From Kiritimatiellales bacterium (GTDB lineage: Bacteria; Verrucomicrobiota; Kiritimatiellia; Kiritimatiellales; Tichowtungiaceae): DNA of 64,000 nucleotides. The translations under genes were made by a program, and so were the position numbers. The notes under the pieces are model-generated. The model was given only the letters and a program-made list of their open reading frames with translations. It searched no databases and was not told the origin of the DNA. Location: the NCBI GenBank assembly GCA_041656295.1, contig JBBADV010000001.1, positions 1 through 64,000 of the forward strand. Direction: 5' to 3'. Of the stretch, positions 8,666 through 18,351 are shown piece after piece. Numbering within the stretch: the first letter of the stretch is position 1; every line of letters starts with the position of its first letter.

Positions 8666-9445
8666 TCAGTTCGCAGTGAACTCGATGCCTGAAATACTAA
8701 TATTCCAGCCCAGGGTGCCGTTGTTGATAATATCTCCAGCGGCAAAATCTACTGCACGAATTGCGCGCCCGGCGGCATCAGAAATATTAATCCGGCGCTG
8801 ATACAGCGATTTTCCGTCCGCCTGCCGCAATGTGGCGACGATGATTTTAGCATCGCATTCGAATTCAATCCGATATGCTGTCCGGCCTTGCAAATCAACG
8901 TTCGGGGCATCCCCCGGAGAACGGGGGACACCGCCCGAATCTATGAAATTAAATGTAAAGTTACCGGCCGGACGGATCACTGCCTGCACAACGGTCGCAA
9001 TTCCGCGATTATCACTGCTGCCGAAAGAAAACAGACTTTTTTCGGCATACGCGCCTTTTTTATCGGTTGAACCGGCGGCATACAAGCCGAACAATACCGG
9101 TCCGCTTGGTGAGCCGCTCAGCGAAAACTCAATTGAAATTTTCCAGTTTTCGTCCAGCGCCAACGGCTTCTCCGAGGCAATCCACGCGGTGGAAGGTGCC
9201 GTCCGTGAAATCAGTTGCAGATTTTTTCCTCCGCCGGCACTTTCCACCGACAATTCGTAACTCCCGGTTCCATTAAGCACAAATCCGGAGTTGCTTCCTG
9301 CCGAATCCAGCAGATTGGTTGAGAACGTACCGGTCGATGCAATTTTCCCGATCGTATAATTATTAAAATCCACCGGTGCCCCGAAGATTGAAACTCCGGC
9401 AAATAGCAGGCAAGAAACTGTCTGTATCTGTTTCAGCTTCCTCAT
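8666..9445 (-). CDS. Secreted beta-sandwich protein, paralogue of the adjacent PEP-CTERM protein
   Basis: Unknown function. The start at 9445 follows CAGGAGAAAGTC; the open frame extends further upstream but without a ribosome site. The 259 residues begin with a signal peptide (MRKLKQIQTVSCLLFAGVSIFGA). The mature part aligns by eye with the next upstream protein: VDFNNYTIGKIAS with VDFSTFTTGAVST, WKISIEFSLSG with WSVSVDFALTS, IEFECDAKIIVATLR with YTLECDGINVITTLK, and GDIINNGTLGWNISI with GDVINHETKGWNVDV. It has no PEP-CTERM tail. The layout suggests a LamG/ConA-like sugar-binding fold, but this is inference. It lies between the sulfatases and the PEP-CTERM gene on the same strand. Confidence 0.8.
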   Translation of the reverse strand: MRKLKQIQTVSCLLFAGVSIFGAPVDFNNYTIGKIASTGTFSTNLLDSAGSNSGFVLNGTGSYELSVESAGGGKNLQLISRTAPSTAWIASEKPLALDENWKISIEFSLSGSPSGPVLFGLYAAGSTDKKGAYAEKSLFSFGSSDNRGIATVVQAVIRPAGNFTFNFIDSGGVPRSPGDAPNVDLQGRTAYRIEFECDAKIIVATLRQADGKSLYQRRINISDAAGRAIRAVDFAAGDIINNGTLGWNISISGIEFTAN

Positions 9446-9488
9446 GACTTTCTCCTGAAATTTAAAAACACCGGTGGACTTTTCCCTT

Positions 9489-10298
9489 CTACCGGCCAAT
9501 CAATTTACGGCCGGCAAGTCCGGTAATTGCTGAAATAATTAATAAACTGACCGTTCCCGCTTCCGGGATTGTTTCAATACTGTATACATCAACGTTCCAT
9601 CCTTTTGTTTCGTGGTTTATCACATCTCCGAGCGCAAATTTCAGAGCATCGCCGGTAATATTTGAACCGAAAGATCCAATCGCATTCGTGGTCGACAGCA
9701 TTGTCGTGACGCCATTTTTCAGCGTCGTAATCACGTTGATGCCGTCGCACTCAAGCGTATACGTATACTTCGTAGCACCTGTCAGATCTAAAGCGCCGGC
9801 AAGCGTCGCCCATCCCGGAAGTTTTCTCTCATTATTTTCTGCGTACATTAAAGAGACATTACCGTTAGGACGGGCCAGCAGTGCGGTCGCACCCCGCACG
9901 TCGGTGCTGGCGGTATTCCCGGCCTCCGCTCCAGTAAGACCATCCGCGTCCACCACGGTCGCGTTATATATGCCCATAAAAACAGGACTGGTGGCGGGGG
10001 TGGACGTCAGAGCGAAGTCAACTGAAACCGACCAGGCGTCGGACAGTTTAAATGTCTGCTGTGAACTGAGCATCGCCACGTCTGTATTCTCGACCGAATT
10101 CAGCCGCAGTACGTTGACACCCAAGCCGTCCGTCGCAATGACGGCGGTCCCGTCGCCTGTTACAGTGATATCCCACCCCGCTACGGTCGAAACCGCGCCG
10201 GTAGTGAAGGTGCTGAAATCAACCATTCCGGCTGATCCGTGATGTGCGGCAACCGTTGCCGCGATTACTGTTGCAAGTAAACGAATACTTTTATTCAT
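9489..10298 (-). CDS. PEP-CTERM secreted protein
   Basis: Secreted protein of 269 residues with an N-terminal signal (MNKSIRLLATVIAATVAAHHGSAG) and a C-terminal sorting tail: IPEAG, a hydrophobic stretch (TVSLLIISAITGLAG) and a basic end (RKLIGR). PEP-CTERM tails are processed by exosortase and lead to surface or extracellular-matrix localisation. The middle is a beta-rich domain of unknown function that is nearly repeated at the C-terminus of the 1594-residue protein upstream, including a 74-base identical DNA block. The ATG at 10298 has a strong GGAGG site. It is probably a sugar-binding surface component of the locus; this is inference. Confidence 0.9.
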   Translation of the reverse strand: MNKSIRLLATVIAATVAAHHGSAGMVDFSTFTTGAVSTVAGWDITVTGDGTAVIATDGLGVNVLRLNSVENTDVAMLSSQQTFKLSDAWSVSVDFALTSTPATSPVFMGIYNATVVDADGLTGAEAGNTASTDVRGATALLARPNGNVSLMYAENNERKLPGWATLAGALDLTGATKYTYTLECDGINVITTLKNGVTTMLSTTNAIGSFGSNITGDALKFALGDVINHETKGWNVDVYSIETIPEAGTVSLLIISAITGLAGRKLIGR

Positions 10299-10465
10299 TC
10301 CTGCCTCCTTTTGGGTTGGTTGTAGTTATGCCTGCGCCATTTATCTGCCGGCATCCGTCCCTCGGATGTACCGGAAATATAAATGCTGCAGGCGCGATTG
10401 GTTTTTCAAAATTCATCAATTTAATGCAGTGTTTCTTTTATAAGCTGAACCCTGCAGTCCTCTTT

Positions 10466-13400
10466 TTAAAATGTTGCTGTTTCAATACTGTATACATCAG
10501 CGTTCCATCCTTTTGTATCGTTGTTTGTCACATCTCCGAGTGCAAATTTCAGGGCATCGGCGGAAATATTTGAACCGAACGATCCAATCGTGCGCGTGGT
10601 CGACACCATCGTCTCAGCGCCGTTTTTCAGCGTCGCGGTTACGTTGACGCCATCGCACTCAACCGTATATGTGTAGCGCGTAGCGCCCGTCACATCTAAG
10701 CCGCCGTTAAGTGTCAATTGCGCCGGATTTTTTCTCTCATTATTGTCTGTGTAAATTAGTGAGACATTACCGGTAGGACGGGTCATCATTGCAGTCGCGC
10801 CCCGCACGTCGGTGCCGCCGGTATTCCCGGCTTCCCCTCCAGTAAGACCATCCGCGTCCACCACAGCCGCATTATATACGCCAAAGAAAACAGGACCGGT
10901 GGCGCCGTTGGTCGTCATAGCGAAGTCAACTGAAACCGACCAGGCGTCGGACAGTTTAAATGTCTGCTGTGAACTGAGCATCGCCACGTCTGAAGTCGCG
11001 ATTGAATTCAGCCGCAGTACGTTGACACCTGCGCCGTTCTTTGCAATGACTGCGCTCCCGCCGCCCTTTACAGTGATATCCCAGCCTGCCACGGCTGAAA
11101 CCGCGCCGGCAGTGAAGGCGCTGAAATCAACGGTGCTTCTGGTGATATTTTCAGCCGCTTTGATTTTCTGCGCCGGAATGCTTTGCAGCAGATGCCCAAC
11201 TTCTGCATAACGTCCCGCGATATACGCCAGATTTAATTTGCGAAGAAGCGCTTCCAAAATGGCGGCCTCTTCCGGTTCAACGCGCATTGCGCTATATGCC
11301 GTCTGCATTTTTTCTATCACAGTTCTAAGCATCTCACCCATTTCCGCCGGAACACGGCAGGCGAAATTTTCCGGCATGATGGGTTGAGTTCGCGTTAAAC
11401 AGAGTACTTCGAACGGCGCGAGTGTAATTTCGAATTCACCGGAACTGTTTACTGTAAATTCGCGATTGCTGATCGTCGCTCTCAGCGGCGCGTTATCCGT
11501 GAGGCGCAACACACACGGCATTGCATTCGGCAGGCGGTTGACAAAATAGATCCAGCTTTGATTTCCGGCATTGTAATAACGGACTCTCACCGGATCTTCA
11601 GCTCCGGGCAGATCCATAAAATCAAACGCCGGAATCGAACGGTAGCTGGCATAAAATTTTGAAAATTCATCAATGCCGCCGTTATCCGGACAGCCCCACC
11701 AGCCGTGAATAATCCGGTGCGCATCCTGATTGGCCAAGGTGTCTGCCATGTATTCGCGCATGTACTCCTGAGAAGGAACTACATTTGCAAATGCGTGAAT
11801 CGGACCGTTCACCCGGCCCTCCCACGCACCGAAAGACCACCAGTAGGATGGGATTCCGATCTCGTGCCACGGCAGGAATTCGAGATTTGAAAAATAGGAG
11901 ATAAATTTACCGCGTTCCTTGTGTGACGACACCAGCGCATCCACGGCCGGATTAAAACAGTCATACCGGTACGTCGCTTCAAATCTGTGCGGCCGGATAC
12001 GGCCGCTTTCCGGCGTAATTACAGGAAGCAGAGCAATATCTGAATCATCTTTGTAAAGCGCAAAGTCTATGCCGCATTCTTTCCAGTAACGGTTCAATCC
12101 ATCGTCCGAAAGCGGCCAGTCGCGATTCTCCATCGCAAACGCACCGTTATATCCCGCCAGCGAGATAAGCAGTTTTGCGTCCGGATTATAGCTGCGGATA
12201 ATTCCGGCGAGATGTTTATAAAATTCGCGGAATTTTTTACAGCGCCAGTTAATCCACTCTTCCCGCGCATTCTGCATCAGCCAGTCATACCGCGCGCTGA
12301 ACCGGCGCCGAAGAGATGCATCCACATCTACGTTGATTCCGGTGTCCGCTTCAAAACGCTGTATATTATAATCGCTGTATCCTTGCTGCAAATCAGCAAA
12401 ATACGGTCGCCCTCTGTTGTCATGGTTACTGGGAAGAAAATTAACTCCGCCAAAATTGGAATACTGCCCGAATTTTTCAGCATACAAGCGCACCTGCGTT
12501 TCAAACGCTTTCTGCACGACCGGATTCAATGGGTCGTAATTGTCTGCGAAATAATCATCCGCAGCGATGCAATCCACGATTAGAGGATTGTCTCCGGAAA
12601 TAATCTCTTCCATCGTGTTTTTCGTGCGCAAATACTCTTCCGGAATCAGCTTGGCGATCGCTCCCGGCATTTTCCCGCCTTTATACGTGGTTTGGCTGTT
12701 TAAGGCGGCGTAAAATACAGTCCCGTTGCGGTTCAGCATTAACGCGCCGAGATCCGCCCAGCCGGGAATCCAGCCGCGGGATGACATCCGCCAGGATGCT
12801 GAAATCTGGTTGCTGTTAAGCGCTGTATCCCCCTCGTAACTGGTTACGAGCATGTGCCACAAATTCTGTCCGCTGTAATTCAGATAATCAATGGTCCGGT
12901 TCCATTTTGTTTCCCAGAAATTGTTCAAGCGAACCTGATCATATTGAGAAACAAGGTTAAACCATTCTGTCCCTCCCATCGACGGATCCTCGTCCCACAG
13001 CCCGATCGTCCGGCGCGGCAAACCTCCAGCCAGTTCAACCTGCCGTTCCGGCAGCGGGCCGGCATTTTCATATAAACGGATTTCAGCCAATGCCGGTCCG
13101 TTTTGTCCTTCATATTTATGGTAGTTATAACAGCCGACCATAATATTGGTTGAATCCGGCCAGAACAGAAGCCGCTTCATCTGCATTGTTCCGCTTAACA
13201 GGTGATCACCTCCGCTGATGATTCCCACCGTATCCAGTCCTTGCGCACTGACATGACCATCCTTTTCCTGAAACACTGCCACCATGAATGTCCGGGCGGC
13301 ATCATCCGGATAATAAATTTCCAGCCAGTGCGGTCTGCCGGGATTTTTTAATGGCTCCATCCGGTAGGCAAATCCACTGAATGCTTCATTGAGCGCTTCG

Positions 13401-15250
13401 CGATAAGCCCCAACCGTTTTGTACTGAACTGAAACATGTCCGTCGTCCCGGTATTTTTCCGGCCCAATATCGGCTGTGCAGTCAATCTGTTCAATCAGCG
13501 TCATTGCAGCGGCTTCTCCGGGAGCCAGTGGCGGTCTTGCTAGCTGAGCCGGCGATTGATCGATTGCAACAATTTCATACGACCGGATCTGCCGGCCGCT
13601 GGAATTCAATAGATTCAACCGGTAAAGCCCGGCAACAGGAGGCGCAACGTTAACGGGAATGACGCATTCCTTCCCCGCATCCAGCGTCACCGGAATTTCT
13701 TCAGTCTGAATGGCGCTGCTTCCGGCAGGATGAATCATCATCTGGAAAGAAGTATCCACCTGTTGATCCCCGCCATTAATAAATTTCAGACGTATAGAAT
13801 TATCTTTCCCGGCGAATGCTGCATAATCCAGCAGATCAATATTAAGCCCCGCCTCCTGGTAATAAATCTTCATTACATCCGCATGACTCAGCGCATAATT
13901 GTAAATTGACACTTCATCCAGAACACCGTCGATTTCAGCAAAACTGAATTTCGTAATGGGTTTCCTGAGCGGTTCGAAAATAGAAGAGACACATAAAAAC
14001 TTTCCGTCAAGATACACTCGAGCCAAACCGGAATCGCTGTCCCAGGTGATCACATAATGGTGCCAGGTATCCTTCATAATCTGCCGGTTTCCGCTGGCAT
14101 AAATGTCATTACCCGACGACCATTTAAGCCGGATAAAGTTCGACAGGAGGAACCGGAGACGCTGGCTGCCCGCTTCGGCAGTGAATACTGTATGACGCTC
14201 ACCTTCCGCATCGGCGCCGGCGCGGCTGATATGCCAGCCGTTTCCTTCCGGCTCCCAGTTCAGCTTAATCCACATTGCAACCGAACCTTTTCTGCTGGAA
14301 ATATTATCTTTTCCGGAAAAATCGAGCTGTGAATTTTTATCAAGCTGTGCGCCGTTTCCTATAAGACCGGGCGCTGCTTTTATATTCTGTATAGTAAGCG
14401 GCCGGGAGGCGCCGGCTGATTCATCCGCCTCGTTACCGGTTAAAAATGACAGCTTGAACAGGCGCTTAGGAACCTCATCCTGAACTGTTTTTTCCTGCAA
14501 CGGAGCGCGCGCCGTTTTTAATTGTCCCGCAAACTCTGTTTTTACTTCCTGGGCGGTCAGCGGACGATTGTACACTTTCACATCATCAATCACGCCGCGC
14601 GCATAATGCTCACCGCGCCAGGTCACAGATCGTCCAATATGGATCTGACCGTTCTTGCGCGGTGTCCAGGTTTTTGGATTTTCCCGGACTTTTTCACCGT
14701 TTACATAAATCTGTAACCCCTCTTTATAATTCCACAAACAGGCAATATGCACCCATTCACCGGGAATCCAGCTCCGGACACTGGTCAGACACGCCTGCTC
14801 ATGATCAATCTCAAATCGCAATTGACCTGTCCGCGTGATTAAAACTTTCATTACATTGGGATTTTTAAACTCTTCTGTTCCGCACAGAAAAAGCCCCAGA
14901 TCAATATCTGTAAGATCCAGCGATTCCGGGCGATACCAGAACGAGAGTGTCCCCTGCTCTTTGTCCAGATTATCCACATCCGCAATCATTACGTTTTCGC
15001 CCTTTCGGAAAACGGAAAGCCCCCGGCCTTGGTATCCCTCTGCAAACTCTGGATAATCCGCATACGCAGCCGCACCGGTAAAAGAATATTCAATATAATT
15101 ATCATTCTCAAATGAGAGGTGCAGAAGCAGTTGCAATGGTTTTTGCACTGAAGAAAATTCGAACGAAAATCCGAATAAAGCTGTATAAAACAATACACAC
15201 AAGGGCAAAAGAAGATTCTTCTTAATCGGCAGCATATAATTCGATCTCAT
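10466..15250 (-). CDS. Large secreted LamG/glycosidase-like protein with captured C-terminal domain
   Basis: A 1594-residue secreted protein starting at 15250 after a GAGGAGAAAGG site. A signal peptide is followed by two LamG-like (concanavalin A-like) domains at about residues 40-230 and 270-460, each with the GTLSFWYRPE or GSVAMWIKLNW and VYLDGKFL or IYVNGEKV pattern. A linker domain follows, then a region at about 780-1230 that reads like a TIM-barrel glycoside hydrolase (GINVDVDASLRRRFSARYDW, DAKLLISLAGYNGAFA, Asp/Glu-rich strands). I cannot assign its family. From about residue 1390 the protein continues into a near copy of the mature domain of the next gene's PEP-CTERM protein but stops (SIETATF) exactly where that protein has its IPEAG tail. 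It heads the minus-strand arm and faces the LacI gene. Confidence 0.85.
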   Translation of the reverse strand: MRSNYMLPIKKNLLLPLCVLFYTALFGFSFEFSSVQKPLQLLLHLSFENDNYIEYSFTGAAAYADYPEFAEGYQGRGLSVFRKGENVMIADVDNLDKEQGTLSFWYRPESLDLTDIDLGLFLCGTEEFKNPNVMKVLITRTGQLRFEIDHEQACLTSVRSWIPGEWVHIACLWNYKEGLQIYVNGEKVRENPKTWTPRKNGQIHIGRSVTWRGEHYARGVIDDVKVYNRPLTAQEVKTEFAGQLKTARAPLQEKTVQDEVPKRLFKLSFLTGNEADESAGASRPLTIQNIKAAPGLIGNGAQLDKNSQLDFSGKDNISSRKGSVAMWIKLNWEPEGNGWHISRAGADAEGERHTVFTAEAGSQRLRFLLSNFIRLKWSSGNDIYASGNRQIMKDTWHHYVITWDSDSGLARVYLDGKFLCVSSIFEPLRKPITKFSFAEIDGVLDEVSIYNYALSHADVMKIYYQEAGLNIDLLDYAAFAGKDNSIRLKFINGGDQQVDTSFQMMIHPAGSSAIQTEEIPVTLDAGKECVIPVNVAPPVAGLYRLNLLNSSGRQIRSYEIVAIDQSPAQLARPPLAPGEAAAMTLIEQIDCTADIGPEKYRDDGHVSVQYKTVGAYREALNEAFSGFAYRMEPLKNPGRPHWLEIYYPDDAARTFMVAVFQEKDGHVSAQGLDTVGIISGGDHLLSGTMQMKRLLFWPDSTNIMVGCYNYHKYEGQNGPALAEIRLYENAGPLPERQVELAGGLPRRTIGLWDEDPSMGGTEWFNLVSQYDQVRLNNFWETKWNRTIDYLNYSGQNLWHMLVTSYEGDTALNSNQISASWRMSSRGWIPGWADLGALMLNRNGTVFYAALNSQTTYKGGKMPGAIAKLIPEEYLRTKNTMEEIISGDNPLIVDCIAADDYFADNYDPLNPVVQKAFETQVRLYAEKFGQYSNFGGVNFLPSNHDNRGRPYFADLQQGYSDYNIQRFEADTGINVDVDASLRRRFSARYDWLMQNAREEWINWRCKKFREFYKHLAGIIRSYNPDAKLLISLAGYNGAFAMENRDWPLSDDGLNRYWKECGIDFALYKDDSDIALLPVITPESGRIRPHRFEATYRYDCFNPAVDALVSSHKERGKFISYFSNLEFLPWHEIGIPSYWWSFGAWEGRVNGPIHAFANVVPSQEYMREYMADTLANQDAHRIIHGWWGCPDNGGIDEFSKFYASYRSIPAFDFMDLPGAEDPVRVRYYNAGNQSWIYFVNRLPNAMPCVLRLTDNAPLRATISNREFTVNSSGEFEITLAPFEVLCLTRTQPIMPENFACRVPAEMGEMLRTVIEKMQTAYSAMRVEPEEAAILEALLRKLNLAYIAGRYAEVGHLLQSIPAQKIKAAENITRSTVDFSAFTAGAVSAVAGWDITVKGGGSAVIAKNGAGVNVLRLNSIATSDVAMLSSQQTFKLSDAWSVSVDFAMTTNGATGPVFFGVYNAAVVDADGLTGGEAGNTGGTDVRGATAMMTRPTGNVSLIYTDNNERKNPAQLTLNGGLDVTGATRYTYTVECDGVNVTATLKNGAETMVSTTRTIGSFGSNISADALKFALGDVTNNDTKGWNADVYSIETATF

Positions 15251-15322
15251 CTTTTCCTTTCTCCTCGCCAGAGTACGGGTGCCATTCTTGATAGCTGTAT
15301 GCTTTATTTAATAATGTTTCGT

Positions 15323-15347
15323 TTTATGTAAATTGCATTTTCATAAA
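15323..15347. promoter_or_regulatory. Candidate LacI-family operator (25-bp near-palindrome)
   Basis: Arms TTTATGTAAAT and ATTTTCATAAA around a TGC centre match at 10 of 11 positions. The site lies between the divergent lacI-type gene and the 1594-residue protein gene, 73 bases upstream of the latter. LacI-family regulators commonly bind such palindromes near their own gene. Assignment is by position and symmetry only. Confidence 0.45.
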
Positions 15348-15450
15348 TAAAATATCATCCAATTTCAAGAAAGGTATTAATTATTTATCATCATGTCAAT
15401 ACAATGGTGCAAAAATTTTTATGATAATATTGATTTTTTATTTTAGTTTG

Positions 15451-15479
15451 TTGACGAATGTTTCTGAAAAGTTTTAACT
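15451..15479 (+). promoter_or_regulatory. Possible promoter of the lacI-type gene
   Basis: TTGACG at 15451 is a good -35 hexamer, followed after 17 bases by TTAACT, a poor -10. It lies about 45 bases upstream of the chosen start codon. Weak evidence. Confidence 0.25.
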
Positions 15480-15521
15480 GCTATTGAATTGAATAGGAAT
15501 ACAGTGTATTTTCGGGAAGAA

Positions 15522-16556
15522 ATGAAAAAAACAACTATTTATACGCTAGCCAAAGAATTAAATCTCAGCCCGTCAACCATCAGTAAAGCGCTGAATAATT
15601 CTCCGAATATTAACGCTGAAACCGCCGCACTCGTCCGCCGGAAAGCTGCCGAACAGGACTTTACCCTGCGCCCGTTCGTCTCGCGCAGTACGAATATCTG
15701 CGCGGTATTACAGACGACCGGCATACAGGATAACTGCTTTACCCCCTACACGATCGCTGTAATGCAGGGAATGATGGAGTATCTGCAGGAGCATGAACTG
15801 GAATTTTCAATCCTTAACGACAGCGCTGAACAGTTGAATAACGGAACGCTGCAACGACAGCTTGGTAAGCGGAACGTCAACGGGGCGGTTTTAATTAACA
15901 TCAATAAAGACTGTTTTTTTTGGCGGGAACTTGACCGCCATGAATTTCCATATTGCAGCCTGCTGACTGACCATTGTAACCCGCAGCGGCAACTGTCAAT
16001 CGACAACTCTCAGGCTGCCGAACAGGCAATTGACTATCTGCTGCAGCTCGGACACCGGAATATCGCCGTACTGTCAACGCCGATCGGCACAAAGCGCGTT
16101 AATGGTTACCGAAAAGCACTGGAACGCGCCGGACTCCAGCCAAATCCTGATTATATTATTCAGGCTGATTATGAAATTGACGGTCTGGTATTTGGACATA
16201 GCTGCGTGACAGATTTATTCCGCCGGAAACCGGAAATTACCGCCCTGCTGGTGATGGGCTCACGCGCAGCGATCGGCGCAATGCATGCATTTTATCACCT
16301 CGGAATTTCAATTCCACAGCAGGTATCGCTGATTGCATTCGACGATGCGCCGGAAGCAGCCTATTTGAATCCGCCGCTCACGGTCATGCGCGTTCCAAAT
16401 AAAAAACTCGGCTACTCCGCCGCCCGATGGGTTCACCGGATGATCACCGGTACCGCCGGAAATGATATCCGGATTCAGGAATCATGGATGCGCGGAGAAC
16501 TCGTTGTGCGCGGCAGTACCGGCCAGCCGCGCAACCAGCCGGGGCAGTTGAAATGA
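15522..16556 (+). CDS. LacI-family transcriptional regulator (locus 1)
   Basis: Sugar-responsive DNA-binding regulator of 344 residues. The N-terminal helix-turn-helix is TIYTLAKELNLSPSTISKAL with the hinge segment following, then a periplasmic-binding-protein-like effector domain (GAVLININKDCFFW, QLGHRNIAVLSTPIGTKRVNGY, ITALLVMGSRAAIGAM, VSLIAFDDAPEAAYLNPPLTVMRVP). I prefer the ATG at 15522, which puts MKKTTIY in front of the HTH as usual; an earlier ATG at 15489 would add 11 atypical residues. It is divergent from the 1594-residue protein and the sulfatase run, which it probably represses through the palindrome at 15323-15347. The effector is probably a breakdown product of the glycan. Confidence 0.92.
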   Translation: MKKTTIYTLAKELNLSPSTISKALNNSPNINAETAALVRRKAAEQDFTLRPFVSRSTNICAVLQTTGIQDNCFTPYTIAVMQGMMEYLQEHELEFSILNDSAEQLNNGTLQRQLGKRNVNGAVLININKDCFFWRELDRHEFPYCSLLTDHCNPQRQLSIDNSQAAEQAIDYLLQLGHRNIAVLSTPIGTKRVNGYRKALERAGLQPNPDYIIQADYEIDGLVFGHSCVTDLFRRKPEITALLVMGSRAAIGAMHAFYHLGISIPQQVSLIAFDDAPEAAYLNPPLTVMRVPNKKLGYSAARWVHRMITGTAGNDIRIQESWMRGELVVRGSTGQPRNQPGQLK

Positions 16557-16645
16557 AAAAATCTGAATCTGCAAAATGAATATAGTATGCGCAAAACAAT
16601 CTGTATGAGTACAAAACGGATTTAAATTTGAAGGAGAATATTTGT

Positions 16646-17470
16646 ATGAGCACCGCCAGACGGTTTTTAATTTTCGGCGCACATCCGGATGATCCGGATG
16701 TATATACCGGCGGACTGGCGATCCAGCTCGCGAGCGCCGGGCATCAAGTAAAATTTGTTTCGTTAACGGACGGCAGCGCCGGGCACCATATCCAGCGCGG
16801 CATGGAACTGATCTCCCGGCGCTATGCTGAAACACAGGCCGCTGCAAAACTGGCGGGGTTGACCGAATATCAGGTAATGAACAACCGTGACGCAGAACTG
16901 GAAAACACCTTAAACAACCGGGCTGAAATTACCCGGATTATCCGTAATTTTTCTCCGGATGCGGTGATTACCCACCGGTTGTGTGATTACCATGCGGATC
17001 ATCGCACCACAGCTCAGCTGGTGCTGGACACATCATTTCTGGTGCAGGTGCCGAATTACTGTCCTGATACGCCGCCGCCGGCCGTCAATCCGGTCTACGC
17101 ACACTGCGGTGACCCGTTTACCGATCCGCGCCCGGTCCGGCCTGATGTTGCGGTTAATATTGATCCGGTCATCAATGATAAATTTAAACTGCTCGATTGC
17201 CATACATCTCAGTTTTACGAGTGGCTGCCATGGATTCAACGGCATCCGGATTTCAATAACATCAATAAGTGGTCATGGATGGAAAAACGGCGCTATCTGG
17301 ATGAAATCTGGGGTGCCAGAAACCGGCAGGCGGCAGACAATGCCCGCGATGTACTGATTGAACTTTACGGCAAAGCCGGCCGCAATTGCGTTTATGCAGA
17401 AATTTACGAACAAACCCCTTATGGCCGTCAACTGCCGCTGAAAGAATTCCAGCGCCTTTTTCTTCCATAA
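16646..17470 (+). CDS. PIG-L/LmbE-family deacetylase
   Basis: Zinc-dependent N-deacetylase-like protein of 274 residues. The family metal-binding motif A-H-P-D-D-P-D-V is near the N-terminus (FLIFGAHPDDPDVYTGG), and a second ligand region is ITHRLCDYHADHRTTAQLV. Family members remove acetyl groups from N-acetylglucosamine-containing or similar molecules. The ATG at 16646 has GAAGGAG nine bases upstream, so the earlier in-frame ATG is not used. There is no signal peptide. It sits directly behind the LacI gene in a sulfated-glycan locus, so removal of an N-acetyl group from an imported amino sugar is possible. The substrate is unknown. Confidence 0.88.
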   Translation: MSTARRFLIFGAHPDDPDVYTGGLAIQLASAGHQVKFVSLTDGSAGHHIQRGMELISRRYAETQAAAKLAGLTEYQVMNNRDAELENTLNNRAEITRIIRNFSPDAVITHRLCDYHADHRTTAQLVLDTSFLVQVPNYCPDTPPPAVNPVYAHCGDPFTDPRPVRPDVAVNIDPVINDKFKLLDCHTSQFYEWLPWIQRHPDFNNINKWSWMEKRRYLDEIWGARNRQAADNARDVLIELYGKAGRNCVYAEIYEQTPYGRQLPLKEFQRLFLP

Positions 17471-17527
17471 CACGGCACAGCGCCGAAGAAATCGATCTCC
17501 GTTACTTAAAAAATAAACAGGTCTCTC

Positions 17528-18280
17528 ATGGATTCATACAGTATTTTCTCCATTGTGCTTTTCACCATGGCTCTTTTTATTTCTGGATTATCGCACTCCG
17601 TCACCGGCTTCGGGTTTGGGATTGTCTCCATTGCGCTGCTCGGCCTGGTGATGGACATTAAAGAAGCCTCTATTCTGCTGGCGCCGCTGAGTTTTTTATT
17701 AAATCTGTATCTCCTGTATAAGCTGCGGCATCACGTACGCCTGAACGGTCTGATTCCGCTGTTAATCACCTATCTCATTTGTGTGCCGTTCGGAGGAATT
17801 CTATTGTTTTCCGTTAACGAAAAATTTCTGAGCGCATTGCTGGGCGGCTTAATGATATTCGCCGCCATTCAGCGCATCATGGCCGGATGTCGCAAAAAAG
17901 AGATACAGAAAACCTGGCATCCGGTTGCGGGCGGCGTTCCATGCGGCATTGCGGGCGGACTGCTGACCGGCGCATTCGGAACCGGCGGACCGCCGGTCGT
18001 CAGTTTTCTGCTGAACCGGAATCTGGACCGGTTTACCTTTGTCGCAGCAACTCAATTGCTGTTTACACTGGGAAATGCAATCAGGGCGGTTCAGTTTCTG
18101 CACCGGGGCAATCTGGAAATGAACGATCTGAACCTGTTACTGCCCGGCATGTGCGGCATGATCAGCGGCGCGTTGTTCGGCCTCTGTTTATTACGACGGA
18201 TGTCTGAAACGGCATTAACCAGAGTTCTGGCCGGATTTTTAATCTTCACCGGACTCTGGTTCTTATATAAAGCATATTAG
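17528..18280 (+). CDS. TauE/SafE-family anion exporter
   Basis: Membrane protein of 250 residues with about eight hydrophobic helices and the two-fold TauE/SafE layout: GFGFGIVSIALLGLVMDIKEASI in the first half (shown in part) and GGLLTGAFGTGGPPVVSFLL in the second. Members move sulfite, sulfonates or other sulfur anions and small carboxylates across the inner membrane. Behind sulfatase genes the likely job is disposal of sulfate or sulfite released by desulfation, which is inference from context. It is the last gene of the plus-strand arm before the IS element. Confidence 0.85.
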   Translation: MDSYSIFSIVLFTMALFISGLSHSVTGFGFGIVSIALLGLVMDIKEASILLAPLSFLLNLYLLYKLRHHVRLNGLIPLLITYLICVPFGGILLFSVNEKFLSALLGGLMIFAAIQRIMAGCRKKEIQKTWHPVAGGVPCGIAGGLLTGAFGTGGPPVVSFLLNRNLDRFTFVAATQLLFTLGNAIRAVQFLHRGNLEMNDLNLLLPGMCGMISGALFGLCLLRRMSETALTRVLAGFLIFTGLWFLYKAY

Positions 18281-18351
18281 TCTCAATTTGATCTGACAGT
18301 CAGCCCTGTCAGGAGCGCGATTAATTTGCAGCGTTTTTTGTTTAGGGCGTG

